Source: Oculatella sp. LEGE 06141
GTDB lineage: Bacteria > Cyanobacteriota > Cyanobacteriia > Elainellales > Elainellaceae
Reading direction: 5' to 3'
Assembly: GCF_015207605.1 (NCBI RefSeq)
Contig: NZ_JADEWO010000016.1
Location: 59,916-123,915, forward strand
Length of the DNA stretch: 64,000 nucleotides
Shown here: positions 37,509 through 47,078 of the stretch, one piece after another
Position numbering within the stretch: position 1 is the first letter of the stretch
Layout of the letters: the number at the start of each line of letters is the position of its first letter
Made by a program: the position numbers and the translations under genes
The notes under the pieces: generated by a model
The model's database searches: none
What the model was told of the DNA's origin: nothing
The model's input: the letters and a program-made list of their open reading frames with translations, nothing else

Positions 37509-39596
37509 TTAGTTGCCCTGGCTGACCGTAACACCTGCGGCAACTGCCAGGGGATCGATCGCAACCCAGCCATTGCTGGTTAGCACCTGCGTTTCAAAGT
37601 GGAGGTGAGGCCCGGTCGAGTTGCCCGTGCTGCCCACAAAGCCAAGCACAGTCCCTTGTTGCAATACCATTCCGGGTTGCACGGCAATTCCAGACAGGTG
37701 GGCATAGACATTGCGCTGAGCGGTTTCGCTGTTTTCAACAATTACAGCCAGACCATATCCACCCATGTAGTCTGCCGCAACGACCCGACCGGGCAGAGCC
37801 GCCAGCACAGGGGTTCCGGTAGGAGCGCCAATGTCAATCCCGGCATGGAAGCGGCGATCGCCCGAAATGGGGTGAATGCGCCAACCAAAGGCAGAGGTAA
37901 TGGCCGCCGGAATTGCTAAGGGGAAGCTAATTCTACCCCAGCGCGAATGTTGCAACGCTGCGGTATCAACGCTGAAGGCCGGATTGTAATAAATCGGCTG
38001 CACTCCAGCGCAGCCTTCCGGTGCCGCTTTATCTGGGGTGGCGGATTGTGCCAGCGCCACCGTTTGAGCTTTCGCCACTCCCGCTTTATTAGCGGCCTTG
38101 GGCAGGTGTTGTTCCAGGGCAGAGACGAGGGAGCGATCGCCAAGAACGGTGTCATCAAGGGCGATCGCTTCAGACTCGGCACTGGTTTCCTTGGCAATTG
38201 CGTATAGCTGCTGAGAAACCTCTTCCCCTTTTGCCAGATAAGTCCACCAGTCAAATGCAGATTGAACCGCAATGGGTACGCCCACTGAGGATGCAACGCC
38301 TACCTTGTTCAAAGATTTACTTAACGCTGAGCCAACGGCGCGATCGAGCTTAAAGTCCACCGATGGTGCGGATGCGGTCTTCTCTATATTTGACGCATCG
38401 GACTGTGACGCATCGGATTTAAGGTCACGACGATCAGTGGCTTCGACAGCCGCCACCAACGCCGACTCATTCTCACCTGCCGCTTGGGTCAGGCTGACTG
38501 TTTGAGCTAGTGTATCAGGCTCTCCTGGGGCAGTGGAGCCAACCAGCATCGCGGCAAACTGCTTGCCAATGTTAATTGGCTGCACTGCCGTTGCCACCGC
38601 AGGTTTGGCGATCGCTTCATCCGACGATGAGCGGTCAACCAGCACGCGCGGCAGGCAGCGATCGCTTAACACCGGGCTAACAAAGGTAGGGGTGCGAGAG
38701 GCTGTCCATTGTCTGGGAACGACAATTGGCTGAGTTGAGTTAAGGGCGACCGCTTCACCAGTAGAATCAACGGTTGGATCAACCTCTGGTACCGTTTCCT
38801 GCTGCTTTGCCTCAATCTTGTCAATCTTGGCTAGCGTTTCAGCCTGCGTTTCGGGTGGTAATGCTGGATGCTGAGCTGTCTGCCGTGCCACATCAAACTG
38901 GCCGAGTTGAGCATAGAGCAGCGCCGATACCACCAAATTGCGTCTGAGCTGTTCCTCGCGGGCAGGGCGATCGCGCTCTACCAGGGTTGCCAGTTCATTC
39001 GCTACCACTTGCCTTGCTGCGGCTAGCGCCTCGTCTGAGAGCGGCACTTCACCGGCTGCAGGCACAGCGGGTGATGGCGCAACCGTTGGAGCTGTTCTTG
39101 CCGCATCAGGATTCGTTGCGCCAACCGCATTCTCTGAAGCAGCGGGACTGGCCGCAGGGGAAGGAGTAACCCTGGTTAATGGCGTGGATGACTCGACATC
39201 AGGCTGAGGCTGGGAGGGAGCGATCGCGGTGGAGGGGGTCGTCAGCGGTGCCAAAATCGATAAGGCGGCTGAACTTGCCTCTGAAGAGGGAACCCCTCCA
39301 GCCTGGGGTTGGTTAGTCTTGGGTTGTGGTTTGTCGGGTGTGGCAGCGAGAGGAGTGCTAACACTGGCCGATGCCGCAACTGAAGCAGTCGTCTCAGGGG
39401 ATGCAATCGGCGCAGGTGTGGGGGTCGATTGAGCGGGTGTTGCAGCCTGACTATCTAACTCGTTGCTGTCTGCGGCCTGGGAGGAAGAAGGCGGGTCGGA
39501 GGTTGGCAGAGCCGGTAGAGTAAACGCTTCGAGAATCGCAGAGGTAACAACGGCAGTCGTGAGACAATGCCCGATGGGTCTAAGAAAGTGCTTCAT
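37509..39596 (-). CDS. M23-family peptidoglycan endopeptidase with long disordered linker
   Basis: A 695-residue secreted or membrane-anchored LytM/M23 metallopeptidase. An N-terminal hydrophobic segment (LTTAVVTSAILEAFTLPALP) is a signal or anchor. Residues 30-200 are low-complexity Ala/Pro/Thr/Ser. A short helical stretch lies around 205-275 (ALAAARQVVANELATLVERD). The C-terminal M23 domain has FHAGIDIGAPTGTPV (His and Asp ligands) and STGPHLHFETQ (HxH), with all zinc ligands present, so it should be an active endopeptidase in wall remodelling and not a degenerate NlpD/EnvC-type activator. No LysM domain is seen. Confidence 0.9.
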   Translation of the reverse strand: MKHFLRPIGHCLTTAVVTSAILEAFTLPALPTSDPPSSSQAADSNELDSQAATPAQSTPTPAPIASPETTASVAASASVSTPLAATPDKPQPKTNQPQAGGVPSSEASSAALSILAPLTTPSTAIAPSQPQPDVESSTPLTRVTPSPAASPAASENAVGATNPDAARTAPTVAPSPAVPAAGEVPLSDEALAAARQVVANELATLVERDRPAREEQLRRNLVVSALLYAQLGQFDVARQTAQHPALPPETQAETLAKIDKIEAKQQETVPEVDPTVDSTGEAVALNSTQPIVVPRQWTASRTPTFVSPVLSDRCLPRVLVDRSSSDEAIAKPAVATAVQPINIGKQFAAMLVGSTAPGEPDTLAQTVSLTQAAGENESALVAAVEATDRRDLKSDASQSDASNIEKTASAPSVDFKLDRAVGSALSKSLNKVGVASSVGVPIAVQSAFDWWTYLAKGEEVSQQLYAIAKETSAESEAIALDDTVLGDRSLVSALEQHLPKAANKAGVAKAQTVALAQSATPDKAAPEGCAGVQPIYYNPAFSVDTAALQHSRWGRISFPLAIPAAITSAFGWRIHPISGDRRFHAGIDIGAPTGTPVLAALPGRVVAADYMGGYGLAVIVENSETAQRNVYAHLSGIAVQPGMVLQQGTVLGFVGSTGNSTGPHLHFETQVLTSNGWVAIDPLAVAAGVTVSQGN

Positions 39597-40047
39597 CGGA
39601 GACTAAATTGATGCAGTAGGGGTGGGCGTGCCTGGGAAAACAACCTGGTTAAGGCGTATGATCCAGTTCAAGAAGGCCAGGTGAATGGATTGAATGTGCC
39701 GGATAGACTCTAAACAGCGATCGCATGGGTGATCACAAAAAATACCAACAAATTGATACTCGATCCCCTGTTGATATCATCTGAATCAGCCAGAATGATC
39801 AATTCATGCATCTGCTCAATCATTGGCAACCGTTAGCAAACGACTGAGCAACTCAGTATGAAGAGAGTCATCCAGAGAATAAGAGTTCCCTGATGCAGGC
39901 TGTTGGGTTTGGTCTTTATCACAGTTCATTCAAAAGGGATTACTCTGATACGTGTTTTCTCTAGCCGTTTCGATAAAGAATGGGAAAAGTATCGTCCAGA
40001 TTGTGCCATGTCGGCAGAACTGGCGGCTAGAATTTGACTCCAGCTTT

Positions 40048-40230
40048 ATGCAGACTTCATTTGCTAATCCACTGTCGTGGTTGCCGAATCCGGATGGAGT
40101 ACCAGATTTCATCAAGCGTTCATGCTTTGAGGCAAGTTCGTCTTTGTTTAAAGATTTGATACGGTTTTACCAAGCTGATCTCAGTACCGATTGGGTTAGA
40201 TCGTCGAAACTATCCGCTTCTTTTACTTAA
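40048..40230 (+). CDS. Short unrecognised ORF, doubtful
   Basis: A 60-codon frame beginning MQTSFANPLSWLPNPDGVPD and ending in a normal stop. An in-frame GTG at 39952 would lengthen it. I recognise no family, see no clear Shine-Dalgarno, and the neighbouring frame upstream also looks protein-like. It may be a fragment of a frameshifted gene. Confidence 0.2.
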   Translation: MQTSFANPLSWLPNPDGVPDFIKRSCFEASSSLFKDLIRFYQADLSTDWVRSSKLSASFT

Positions 40231-40459
40231 GCGGATGAATTGTAGTGTGTTATTTGTTGCTTGATTTTCGCTGCAAATTACCCAGGTGCAAGCATTTGAA
40301 GGGCGAATTCGTACGAGGCTTCAGCAACACTGGACAAAACTCGTTTCAGGATTGTGCTAGGGAATAGTTCCGTGGGGCAAGACTCAACTGGTGATGATTG
40401 CCCCCCAGTGTTCCAGACAGCGAAATAACTGCTGATCATCGGGCGCTTGTTTGGGGCTT

Positions 40460-40639
40460 CTATGCTATTCGCGTCGTCAGTTTGTGATGCAGCATGGATG
40501 GTAAAGCCTCTTCAAGGCCGTGGGGCGATCGCCCACTCATCTTGATACAAATCTGCTGATCATCCTCCAGCTCTCGCTGGATCAAGTCTTGCAACCACTT
40601 CCGCTGCTGCTGAGAGTAGGTCTGCTGGCAGGTGTGCAT
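40460..40639 (-). pseudogene. Possible gene remnant downstream of fadE
   Basis: A 59-codon minus-strand frame (MHTCQQTYSQQQRKWLQDLI onward) whose reading continues upstream without a start as GQIYTCPFALPIPAQ until a stop just after 40705. The protein-like composition without a proper 5' end suggests a truncated gene. The family is not recognised. Confidence 0.3.
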
Positions 40640-40762
40640 TTGAGCCGGGATTGGCAGCGCAAAGGGACAGGTATAGATCTGGCCGTGGGCGGTGTAGCGT
40701 TATGCCCACTTCTACCCCTTTATCTCCTTTAGCTACGGTTGCGGTTCAATTACGTCAGGGAG

Positions 40763-43213
40763 TTAGCTGATGGCCACGTACTCCTTCACCACTGAAGAAC
40801 TGGGTGAGCTACCGTTTTGGTACTCTTCCAGGGTAAACGCATCAACTTGAATCGCATCGTTGCGTGCGAACTCTGCGGCGCGAGCTAGTGTTGCCTCTTC
40901 CTGGGTGATGATTCCAGCGGTCAAGGCAACTTCAATCAGTTGATCGGGTTTGGCCTGGGGTAATTGCCCGGTACGGCTGGCTGCTTTAATCGTTTTAAGG
41001 ATGCTCTCTGCCTGAACAGACAAATTTAGCGCGTGTTCTAACCGTCCCAGTGCTTCATCGGGATGGGAGGGAAGGTAAATGCCAGCCGTCAGGCGATCGC
41101 GTCCTGCTCCAGGTACCTGAATCAGTTGAGCAATGTGACTGCCTAACTCGTCGGACGGGAGAGTGCCAATGGGATTGAGCCGCCACCATGCCGCCACCGG
41201 CCCGCGCAGGATGGCACCTAACAGTGGAACGGAAAAATTGTTGAAAATCCCTTCAAACGCTTGCTGAATTTGGGCAAAGGCATATTGCATTGCCCAGTGA
41301 ACCAGGGGTAAGTCCTGCGGATTGCGTCCTTCTGCCTCAAACCGCCGCAGGGTTGCTGTGCCCAAATACATCCACGACAACGCATCTGCAAATCGTCCGG
41401 TGAGGGTTTCTCGGCGTTTTAAGCTGCCGCCAAAGCCAAGCAAAGCCAGATCCGTCAAAACGGCAAAGGTTGCAGAAGCCCAGGCCAGTTTGCGGTGATA
41501 TTGCGCGGTGGAACCGGAGCGCGGACGGGCAAAATAGCCGCGAGACAGACTGAGCAAGACGGCTCGAAATCCATTTCGCACCGTTAACCCCAGGTGATGC
41601 CAGAAGGCATGGTCAAAGGCGATCGCGTCTCCCTGGCTTAACGCCTGAACTTCTTGATAAACATAGGGATGGCAGCGAATTACCCCCTGTCCAAAAATCA
41701 TCATGGTGCGGGTGAGGATATTGGCTCCTTCGACGGTGATGGTAATGGGCATTGCGGTATAGATATTTGCCAGCAGGTTTCTTGGCCCACGACAGATTCC
41801 CGATCCGCCCAGGATGTCCATGCCGTCTGTCGTCAGTTTGCGGGTGAGTTCCGTGAAGTGATATTTGGCGATCGCCGAGACCACAGACGGCTTCTCACCG
41901 TTATCCACGGCACCACAGGTGTAGATGCGCGCCGCTTCCATCAGGTACGTTAGCCCAGCAATGCGAGCCAGTGGTTCTTCAACCCCTTCAAATCGCCCAA
42001 TGGAAAGGCCAAACTGTCGTCGTACAGTGGCATGGGCACCCGTTACCCGCGCAACGAGTTTGGCAACACCAGTGCAGGTGGCCGGGAAACTGATACCCCG
42101 ACCAGCGGCCAGCGCTTGCATCAGCATCTTCCATCCCTGGCCGGCCTGTTCTGCACCACCGATGATTTGCTCAACCGAAATGATGACATCGTGGCCTTCA
42201 ATCGGAGAATTGTAGAACGGTACGCCCATTGGATCATGCCGTTTTCCCAGCACCACACCAGGAGTACTGGCTGGAATCAGGGCACAGGTAATCCCCAGGT
42301 TGGTACCGTGACCCAGCAGGTTATCGGGGTCGCGAAGCTTGAAGGCCAGCCCAATTAATGTGGCGATCGCACCCAGGGTAATGTAACGTTTGCGGAAATT
42401 TAAGCGCAGGTAAAGCTGGCCATCGTTTCCTTGAAACACTACGCCCTCTGAGGTGATACTGGCGGCATCGGAGCCAGCGTTGGGTTCGGTGAGCGCAAAG
42501 CAGGGAATTTCCTCTCCACGCGCCAGTCGCGGCAAGTAGTAGTCCTTTTGAGCCTGGGTGCCATAGCTCAACAGCAGTTTGGCGGGGCCAAGGGAGTTGG
42601 TTACACCCACCGTTGCCGTATGGGTGAACGATCGCGAGGCTAACTTCACCATCACCGCACTGTAGGCCAGGTTAGAGAACTCCAGTCCGCCATAGGCTTT
42701 GGGAATCATCATGCCAAAAAAGCGTTCTTGCTTAAGATACGCCCAAACCTCTGGCGGCAGATCTTTGCGACGCTGGATCTCCCAGTCGGTTGCCATGCGG
42801 CAAACCTGTTCCACTGGCCCGTCCAGAAAGGCTTGAATTTCAGGATTCACCTCAGGGTAGGGTTCGTTGATCAGGCGGTTCAGGTTAGGCGCACCCGAAA
42901 AGAATTCCCCATCTACCCACACGGTTCCTGCATCGATCGCCGCCCGCTCTGTTTCGGAAATGCTGGGCAGCAGCTTGAGGGCTTGAATTCCTTTCATGAT
43001 CGGTGCTGTGAGCAGTGAGCGCCGCAGCGGTGGAACATTCAAGATGAGCGCCAGAATGGCAAAGACAATCCATCCCCCCAGGGGACAATTGATCGCCCAC
43101 AGCACAGCCGCCAAATATAATGACCACAACCATAGCGGCACGCCGAGATAGCCAAACAACAGCAGGAAGAGGAGCAGACTCGGAAGCGCGATCGCAACTG
43201 GAACAGAAATCAT
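40763..43213 (-). CDS. fadE: Acyl-CoA dehydrogenase, long FadE type
   Basis: An 816-residue flavoprotein catalysing the first oxidation of beta-oxidation (acyl-CoA to trans-2-enoyl-CoA). The length and architecture match E. coli FadE (814 aa), not short ACADs. N-terminal hydrophobic helices (LPSLLLFLLLFGYLGVPLWL) suggest membrane association. The core contains MMIPKAYGGLEFS, FALTEPNAGSDAASI and DGMDILGGSGICRGP. TVEGANILTR probably holds the catalytic Glu. The C-terminal about 250 residues form the FadE-specific domain. Last gene of the minus-strand beta-oxidation cluster, 73 bp after the thiolase. Confidence 0.94.
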   Translation of the reverse strand: MISVPVAIALPSLLLFLLLFGYLGVPLWLWSLYLAAVLWAINCPLGGWIVFAILALILNVPPLRRSLLTAPIMKGIQALKLLPSISETERAAIDAGTVWVDGEFFSGAPNLNRLINEPYPEVNPEIQAFLDGPVEQVCRMATDWEIQRRKDLPPEVWAYLKQERFFGMMIPKAYGGLEFSNLAYSAVMVKLASRSFTHTATVGVTNSLGPAKLLLSYGTQAQKDYYLPRLARGEEIPCFALTEPNAGSDAASITSEGVVFQGNDGQLYLRLNFRKRYITLGAIATLIGLAFKLRDPDNLLGHGTNLGITCALIPASTPGVVLGKRHDPMGVPFYNSPIEGHDVIISVEQIIGGAEQAGQGWKMLMQALAAGRGISFPATCTGVAKLVARVTGAHATVRRQFGLSIGRFEGVEEPLARIAGLTYLMEAARIYTCGAVDNGEKPSVVSAIAKYHFTELTRKLTTDGMDILGGSGICRGPRNLLANIYTAMPITITVEGANILTRTMMIFGQGVIRCHPYVYQEVQALSQGDAIAFDHAFWHHLGLTVRNGFRAVLLSLSRGYFARPRSGSTAQYHRKLAWASATFAVLTDLALLGFGGSLKRRETLTGRFADALSWMYLGTATLRRFEAEGRNPQDLPLVHWAMQYAFAQIQQAFEGIFNNFSVPLLGAILRGPVAAWWRLNPIGTLPSDELGSHIAQLIQVPGAGRDRLTAGIYLPSHPDEALGRLEHALNLSVQAESILKTIKAASRTGQLPQAKPDQLIEVALTAGIITQEEATLARAAEFARNDAIQVDAFTLEEYQNGSSPSSSVVKEYVAIS

Positions 43214-43286
43214 GATAGTTCACCAAACCCATGCAAGTGTTATGTAAGGGAGCGCCCCTCGCCGTTGGGGTAAGCGTCAATGATGG

Positions 43287-44468
43287 CTAACGCATCAAAT
43301 TCTCGAACACTCCGGCTGCACCCATGCCGCCCCCAACACACATGGTGACTAGCCCATAGCGGATGCCGCGCCGTTTCATTTCGTGTAATAAAGTGGCCGT
43401 CAGTTTTGCCCCTGTCATTCCCAGAGGATGCCCCAGAGCGATCGCGCCTCCGTTGACATTGACAATGTCTTGATTGAGGTTGAGTTTGCGGATGACCGCC
43501 AATGACTGAGCCGCAAAGGCTTCATTTAGTTCAATCAGTCCAATATCATCCAAGGTTAAACCCACCTGATGCAGTACCTTGGGGATGGCGGCTACGGGGC
43601 CAATCCCCATGATTTCGGGCGGCACTCCTGCAACCGCAAACCCCAGCAACCGTCCCATTGGCTGCACCCCAAGCTCCTCCACCATGCGCTTGCTGACCAC
43701 GACCGTTGCCGCTGCTCCATCCGACATTTGGGAGGAGTTGCCAGCCGTGACGGTGCCCCCCAACCGAAAGACCGCCGGTAGCTTAGCCAGCGCTTCCAGG
43801 CTGGTATCAGAACGGGGGCCTTCATCCGCTTGCAGCATCGTTTCATGGGTCTGAGTTTTGCCATCCCTATACAGCGTTTCGTGAACCGGGATAGGAACCG
43901 TCTCTTCTGCAAATCGTCCTGCCTGAATCGCATCCAGTGCCCGTTGGTGCGATCGCAGCGCAAAGGCATCCTGGTCTTCCCGCGACACCTGATACTGCTG
44001 CGCTACGTTTTCGGCGGTTAGGCCCATGGTGCAATACACCTGGGGAACGGCTGCAACTAAATCGGGGTTAGGCGCGATCGCATGTCCGCCCATTGGAATC
44101 AAGCTCATGGATTCGGCTCCTCCCGCCACCATCACCTCCGCCTGTCCTGTTTCAATTGCCTGGGATGCCATTGCGATCGTTTGCAATCCAGAGGCGCAGA
44201 AGCGATTCACAGTGCTGCCTGCCACCGAGTCGGGTAAGCCTGCCCGTTGAGCAATGATCCGGCCTAAATTAAAGCCCTGTTCTGCTTCTGGAAAGGCACA
44301 GCCCATAATAATGTCATCAATCTGCTCTGGCTCCAGACCGTTTACCCGACCAATGGCTTCCTTAACGGCGATCGCTCCCATGTCATCAGGACGCATGGTG
44401 TGCAGGGTGCCGCGTGGCGCTTTTCCAACCGCCGTTCGAATGCTGCTAACAATGTACGCATCTTTCAT
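43287..44468 (-). CDS. fadA: Acetyl-CoA C-acyltransferase (3-ketoacyl-CoA thiolase)
   Basis: A 393-residue thiolase releasing acetyl-CoA in the last step of beta-oxidation. The acyl-accepting Cys91 is in [11 protein letters not shown], followed by [32 protein letters not shown] with the catalytic His, and [10 protein letters not shown] with the second Cys. All are intact. The ATG at 44468 has a GAGGA box and starts at the conserved [16 protein letters not shown]; further upstream codons run toward the palindrome at 44577. It lies between fadB and fadE in the same order as the Bacillus fadN-fadA-fadE operon. Confidence 0.95.
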   Translation of the reverse strand: MKDAYIVSSIRTAVGKAPRGTLHTMRPDDMGAIAVKEAIGRVNGLEPEQIDDIIMGCAFPEAEQGFNLGRIIAQRAGLPDSVAGSTVNRFCASGLQTIAMASQAIETGQAEVMVAGGAESMSLIPMGGHAIAPNPDLVAAVPQVYCTMGLTAENVAQQYQVSREDQDAFALRSHQRALDAIQAGRFAEETVPIPVHETLYRDGKTQTHETMLQADEGPRSDTSLEALAKLPAVFRLGGTVTAGNSSQMSDGAAATVVVSKRMVEELGVQPMGRLLGFAVAGVPPEIMGIGPVAAIPKVLHQVGLTLDDIGLIELNEAFAAQSLAVIRKLNLNQDIVNVNGGAIALGHPLGMTGAKLTATLLHEMKRRGIRYGLVTMCVGGGMGAAGVFENLMR

Positions 44469-44576
44469 GGGTGTCTTCCTCAATGCCAATTTTGAAGGTT
44501 GAATTGTAGAGATAGATGCCTGAACCGATTTAAAATCCGTTCCGACTCGATGAGGTTTGAAAAGCAAATGTCTTCT

Positions 44577-44647
44577 GTAAGGGCGTAGCATTCGGCGATA
44601 GCCTTTGAAATAGACCCAAAAGTATTGGCCGAATGCTACGCCCCTAC
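44577..44647. repeat. Palindromic repeat GTAGGGGCGTAGCATTCGGC
   Basis: Left arm 44577-44596 and right arm 44628-44647 are complementary over 20 bases with one mismatch, around a 31-base loop. It lies inside the fadB-fadA spacer (44469-44710) of the beta-oxidation cluster. Such sequences are frequent spacers in cyanobacterial genomes. In mRNA it could attenuate or process the transcript between the two genes. Confidence 0.75.
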
Positions 44648-44710
44648 GGGTGTTGGGTACAAACTAGACCTTTAAAACATCCTCTAAACTTCAACCGCTA
44701 CAGCCTGAAT

Positions 44711-47056
44711 TTAATTTCGTAATGGCTTTTTGGTTTTCAGCATGTGAATAATTCGTTCCTGCGTTTTGGGCTGGCTCAAGAGAGGCAAGAAGGTTTCTCG
44801 CTCCAGTTGCAGCAGGTAATCTTCGTGAACCAACGCCGGTGCGGTTAACTCGCCTCCGGTCATGACATAGGCCAGCTTGCCTGCCAGGTAGCGATCGTAC
44901 TCACTGGCAAAACCGCCCTGCTGGAAGACATTAGCAACGTTCTCTAACACGGCTCTGGCCGGACGACCCAGCACCATAATGGCGGTTTGCTCTGGGGGTG
45001 GAGTGTAGCCCACCCGATCGAGGTGCAGCACCTCCGCTTTGGCAACGGCTAGGCGGCGATCGCCATTCATCAAAATCCGGGTGGTGCAGGGCAGAAATCC
45101 AATGGTCTGCGCTTCGTGAGCGCTGCTCGACACCTTCGCCATAGCAATGGTTTCAAATGCCGATTGTAGAAGGGGCTGCACCTGACTGGGTGTTTCATTG
45201 GCCGCTCGTTCAGCGACTCGCGCCACCATTCGCATAATGCCGCCTGCACCGGGAATTAAGCCAACCCCCACTTCAACCAAACCAATGTAGGTTTCTGCGG
45301 CGGCTACAACCTGGGGACAGGCCATCACCAGTTCGCAGCCGCCCCCCAAAGCGCGTCCTTGAATCGCTGCCACGATGGGTTTAGAGGCGTAGCGAATCCG
45401 CTGGAGCAACGATTGAAAGGTGACAATTAAATCAGCCAGACCCTCAAAATTGCCGGACTGCGCCATTGCCCCCATTTCAGCCAGGTTTGCTCCTCCAGAG
45501 AAATGGGCGCTGCCGTTGCCAATCACCAATCCCTTGAAGTCCTGAGTGTCTAGCATATCCAGAACTTCAACCAACCCATCCACCACATTGAGGCTCAGGG
45601 TATTGCCTTTGGAGCGAAACTCGTACAGCACAACCCCATCCCCCAGATCCAGCAGAGCCGCTTCTGAGTTTTGCCATAGGGTGCGGTGCGGGTCTGCTTT
45701 TAGTTCGGCCAGGTTAATTTCTTGGTCGGAAACGGCAACAGACGCATAGCCCCGATTGGGCTGATAAACATGGCGATCGCTCAGGTAAAAATGGGTTGCC
45801 CCATTCTGCTGCATCGCCTCTATCCAAACGGGCACTGCAACCCCTGCCGCTTTCATATCATCCAATACCCTGCCAAACCCCAACGCATCCCACAGTTCAA
45901 AGGGGCCTAAATCCCAGCCAAAGCCCCAGCGCATAGCGCGATCGATATCAGCAGGGCTATCTGCAATTTCGGGAAGGCGACGGGCGCTGTAGTTGAGTAG
46001 ATCTAACGTGGTTTGGCGGAAGAAGGCTCCGGCGCGACCAGAATCATGGTACAGAGCATGGAGGCGATCGCGCAGATCGGGGAATTTGCCGATCGCTTCG
46101 ATGTCTCCCAGATTCATTGGTTTGGCGGGTTCATAGTCCAATGTTTCAGGATTAAGAGAGAGAATCTGTCCCTTTTGTTTTTTGTAAAATCCTTGCCCCG
46201 TTTTGGCTCCCAGCGTTCCGGTTGCCACCAACTTACCCAGCACATCCGGCACTCGGAACATCTCTCGACCGTCATCCTCAGGAATAGCCGGATAGAGGTT
46301 CTTTGCTACATACATCAAGGTATCCAGCCCTACCAGATCGGCCGTGCGAAAGGTGGCCGATTTGGGTCGTCCTGCCAGGGTTCCGGTCAGGGTATCAATT
46401 TCCTCAATGGTGTAGCCCTGCTCTGTCCAGGCTCGCAGCCCCAGCATCGTGGCATACATGCCAATCCGGTTGCCAATGAAATTGGGAGTATCTTTGGCAA
46501 TGACAACCCCCTTGCCTAGATGTATCGCTCCAAACCACCGCATCCGTTCCACAACTCCCGGATCGGTATCAGGGGTGGGAATGAGTTCCAGTAACTTGAG
46601 ATAGCGGGGAGGGTTGAAAAAGTGAGTTCCCAAAAACCGTTTACGGAACGAGTCTGGCTGACCCTGAGCGATCGCATGGATGGGCAACCCGCTGGTATTA
46701 GTGGAGACGATCGCATCCTCACGAATGACCTCCGCCAACTGCTGCATGAGCTGCTGCTTAATCTCTAAATTTTCAACGATCGCTTCAATGACCCAATCTA
46801 CATGGGCAAGGCGATCAAAATGCTCGTCAAAGTTCCCCAGAATCACGCGACGGGCTATCTTTTCTGTAAAAAAGATGGGTGGAGACATCTTTAGCGCCTT
46901 TTTAAAGGACGCTTCTACCAGACCGTTTTTGTTGCCCGACCTGGCTGGTAAATCTAGCAAATGAACCGTTAGACCTGCATTAGCCAGGTGGGCGGCAATC
47001 TGGGTTCCCATAACCCCAGCCCCAAGAACAGCGGCGGTTCGGAACGGTTTAAACAT
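44711..47056 (-). CDS. fadB: 3-hydroxyacyl-CoA dehydrogenase / enoyl-CoA hydratase fusion (FadN type)
   Basis: A 781-residue bifunctional enzyme. The N-terminal NAD-dependent dehydrogenase has VLGAGVMGTQIAAHLANAG, the catalytic His in GTHFFNPPRYLKLLE and KDTPNFIGNRIG. The C-terminal crotonase domain (about 510-700) has the oxyanion loop SGGANL and GRALGGGCELVMACP. The two catalytic Glu positions are in GGCEL and GLVEVGVGLIPGAGG. The order dehydrogenase-then-hydratase is the reverse of E. coli FadB and matches Bacillus FadN. It performs the hydration and second oxidation of beta-oxidation. It is separated from the synthetase homologue upstream by 22 bp. Confidence 0.94.
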   Translation of the reverse strand: MFKPFRTAAVLGAGVMGTQIAAHLANAGLTVHLLDLPARSGNKNGLVEASFKKALKMSPPIFFTEKIARRVILGNFDEHFDRLAHVDWVIEAIVENLEIKQQLMQQLAEVIREDAIVSTNTSGLPIHAIAQGQPDSFRKRFLGTHFFNPPRYLKLLELIPTPDTDPGVVERMRWFGAIHLGKGVVIAKDTPNFIGNRIGMYATMLGLRAWTEQGYTIEEIDTLTGTLAGRPKSATFRTADLVGLDTLMYVAKNLYPAIPEDDGREMFRVPDVLGKLVATGTLGAKTGQGFYKKQKGQILSLNPETLDYEPAKPMNLGDIEAIGKFPDLRDRLHALYHDSGRAGAFFRQTTLDLLNYSARRLPEIADSPADIDRAMRWGFGWDLGPFELWDALGFGRVLDDMKAAGVAVPVWIEAMQQNGATHFYLSDRHVYQPNRGYASVAVSDQEINLAELKADPHRTLWQNSEAALLDLGDGVVLYEFRSKGNTLSLNVVDGLVEVLDMLDTQDFKGLVIGNGSAHFSGGANLAEMGAMAQSGNFEGLADLIVTFQSLLQRIRYASKPIVAAIQGRALGGGCELVMACPQVVAAAETYIGLVEVGVGLIPGAGGIMRMVARVAERAANETPSQVQPLLQSAFETIAMAKVSSSAHEAQTIGFLPCTTRILMNGDRRLAVAKAEVLHLDRVGYTPPPEQTAIMVLGRPARAVLENVANVFQQGGFASEYDRYLAGKLAYVMTGGELTAPALVHEDYLLQLERETFLPLLSQPKTQERIIHMLKTKKPLRN

Positions 47057-47078
47057 GGTTCTAAAACCCTCCCAGGAG

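Larger units (their letters stand above)
39597..40762. other. 1.17-kb spacer with possible gene debris
   Basis: No full gene is recognised. Two weak reading frames (40048-40230 plus, 40460-40639 minus) are listed separately. Near 39950-40036 a different plus frame reads FSSRFDKEWEKYRPDCAMSA before a stop, which may be part of the same decayed region. Confidence 0.4.

Noticed and set aside
4401..39899. A 16-bp identical string (AGAGTTCCCTGATGCA) at about 4401 and 39884
   Set aside because: A single 16-base match between two places in 64 kb is close to chance expectation; the flanks do not match.
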